Assembly (NCBI GenBank): GCA_002900995.3
Contig: CM035311.1
Location: forward strand, 868,001 to 932,000
Source of the DNA: Ganoderma boninense
Taxonomy: Eukaryota > Basidiomycota > Agaricomycetes > Polyporales > Polyporaceae
DNA: 64,000 nt
Direction of reading: 5' to 3'
Shown: piece by piece, positions 63,846-64,000 of the stretch
How the letters are laid out: each line of letters opens with the position of its first letter
Numbering within the stretch: the stretch's first letter is position 1
Program-made: the position numbers and the translations under genes
Notes under the pieces: model-generated
The model's input: only the letters and a program-made list of their open reading frames with translations
The model's database searches: none
Told to the model about the DNA's origin: nothing

Positions 63846-64000
63846 TAGGATTAGATGTTGGTATTGTATCGTACTTCGCTGTGCAACATGGACATTCATT
63901 TCTGGGACATGGAAATAATTCGGCCCGTTAGAGGGAGAAACATTGAATGTCGGTCAACGCTCAAAAGTTTGGCGCGTATTCGCGCTGCCCAACATCTTGG

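Overview
The window is nuclear DNA of a filamentous basidiomycete, most likely an Agaricomycete. Genes are dense and carry many short introns of roughly 45-65 bp. Single-copy eukaryotic genes occupy the right end. The left half holds a family of DUF6533 membrane-protein genes that is typical of Agaricomycetes, plus LTR retrotransposons of fungal Ty3 and Ty1 types. The species cannot be named from the sequence.

Left region, 1-44,600: a DUF6533 array of five recognisable genes (790-2460 plus; 3016-4815 minus; 7139-39098 plus, split; 39631-41321 minus; 42078-43812 minus) and decayed relics at 5230-6300. The third complete gene is broken in a coding exon by a four-level nest of retrotransposons. 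Each level was placed by its terminal repeats and target-site duplication (TSD). Gypsy-A (7587-37745, minus, 740-bp LTRs, TSD TCGG) sits in the host exon. A Copia element (8537-29848, plus, 432-bp LTRs, TSD GACAC) sits in Gypsy-A. Gypsy-B (11051-27019, plus, 723-bp LTRs, TSD CCGA with one change) sits in the Copia integrase. Gypsy-C (14714-26354, minus, 497/469-bp LTRs, TSD CCTCG) sits in the 3' LTR of Gypsy-B. Conceptually removing each insert restores the reading frame of the level outside it.

The most unusual part is Gypsy-C, an 11.6-kb chromovirus. Its primer-binding site is complementary to the predicted 5' end of its own RNA, as in the Tf1/sushi group. Its roughly 1.3-kb leader has no AUG triplet in any frame, yet it contains a 312-codon open frame that overlaps the gag AUG as AUGA. 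A G-GAU-UUU slippery heptamer with a downstream stem-loop stands at the end of gag. After the chromodomain-bearing pol come about 3.9 kb with four extra frames: 118 aa, 57 aa (one membrane segment), 106 aa (related to the 118-aa protein) and 664 aa (running through the polypurine tract into the LTR). Gypsy-A has the same slippery heptamer and an AUG-free leader. Gypsy-B is a gag-only element that shares the primer site and 3' terminal signals of Gypsy-A, so it is probably a non-autonomous dependent of that family.

Right region, 44,596-63,845: a conserved housekeeping block. It holds a UFD4/TRIP12-type HECT ubiquitin ligase (minus), the TFIP11/Ntr1 G-patch splicing factor (minus), ribosomal protein eS4 (plus, sharing a short divergent promoter with the splicing factor), the PSO2/SNM1 crosslink-repair nuclease (plus, with an apparent one-base frameshift), an AKR7-type aldo-keto reductase (minus), tRNA-Pro(AGG) with a small intron (minus), and the proteasome ATPase RPT4 (plus). 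These genes look functional and free of transposons, in contrast to the left half.
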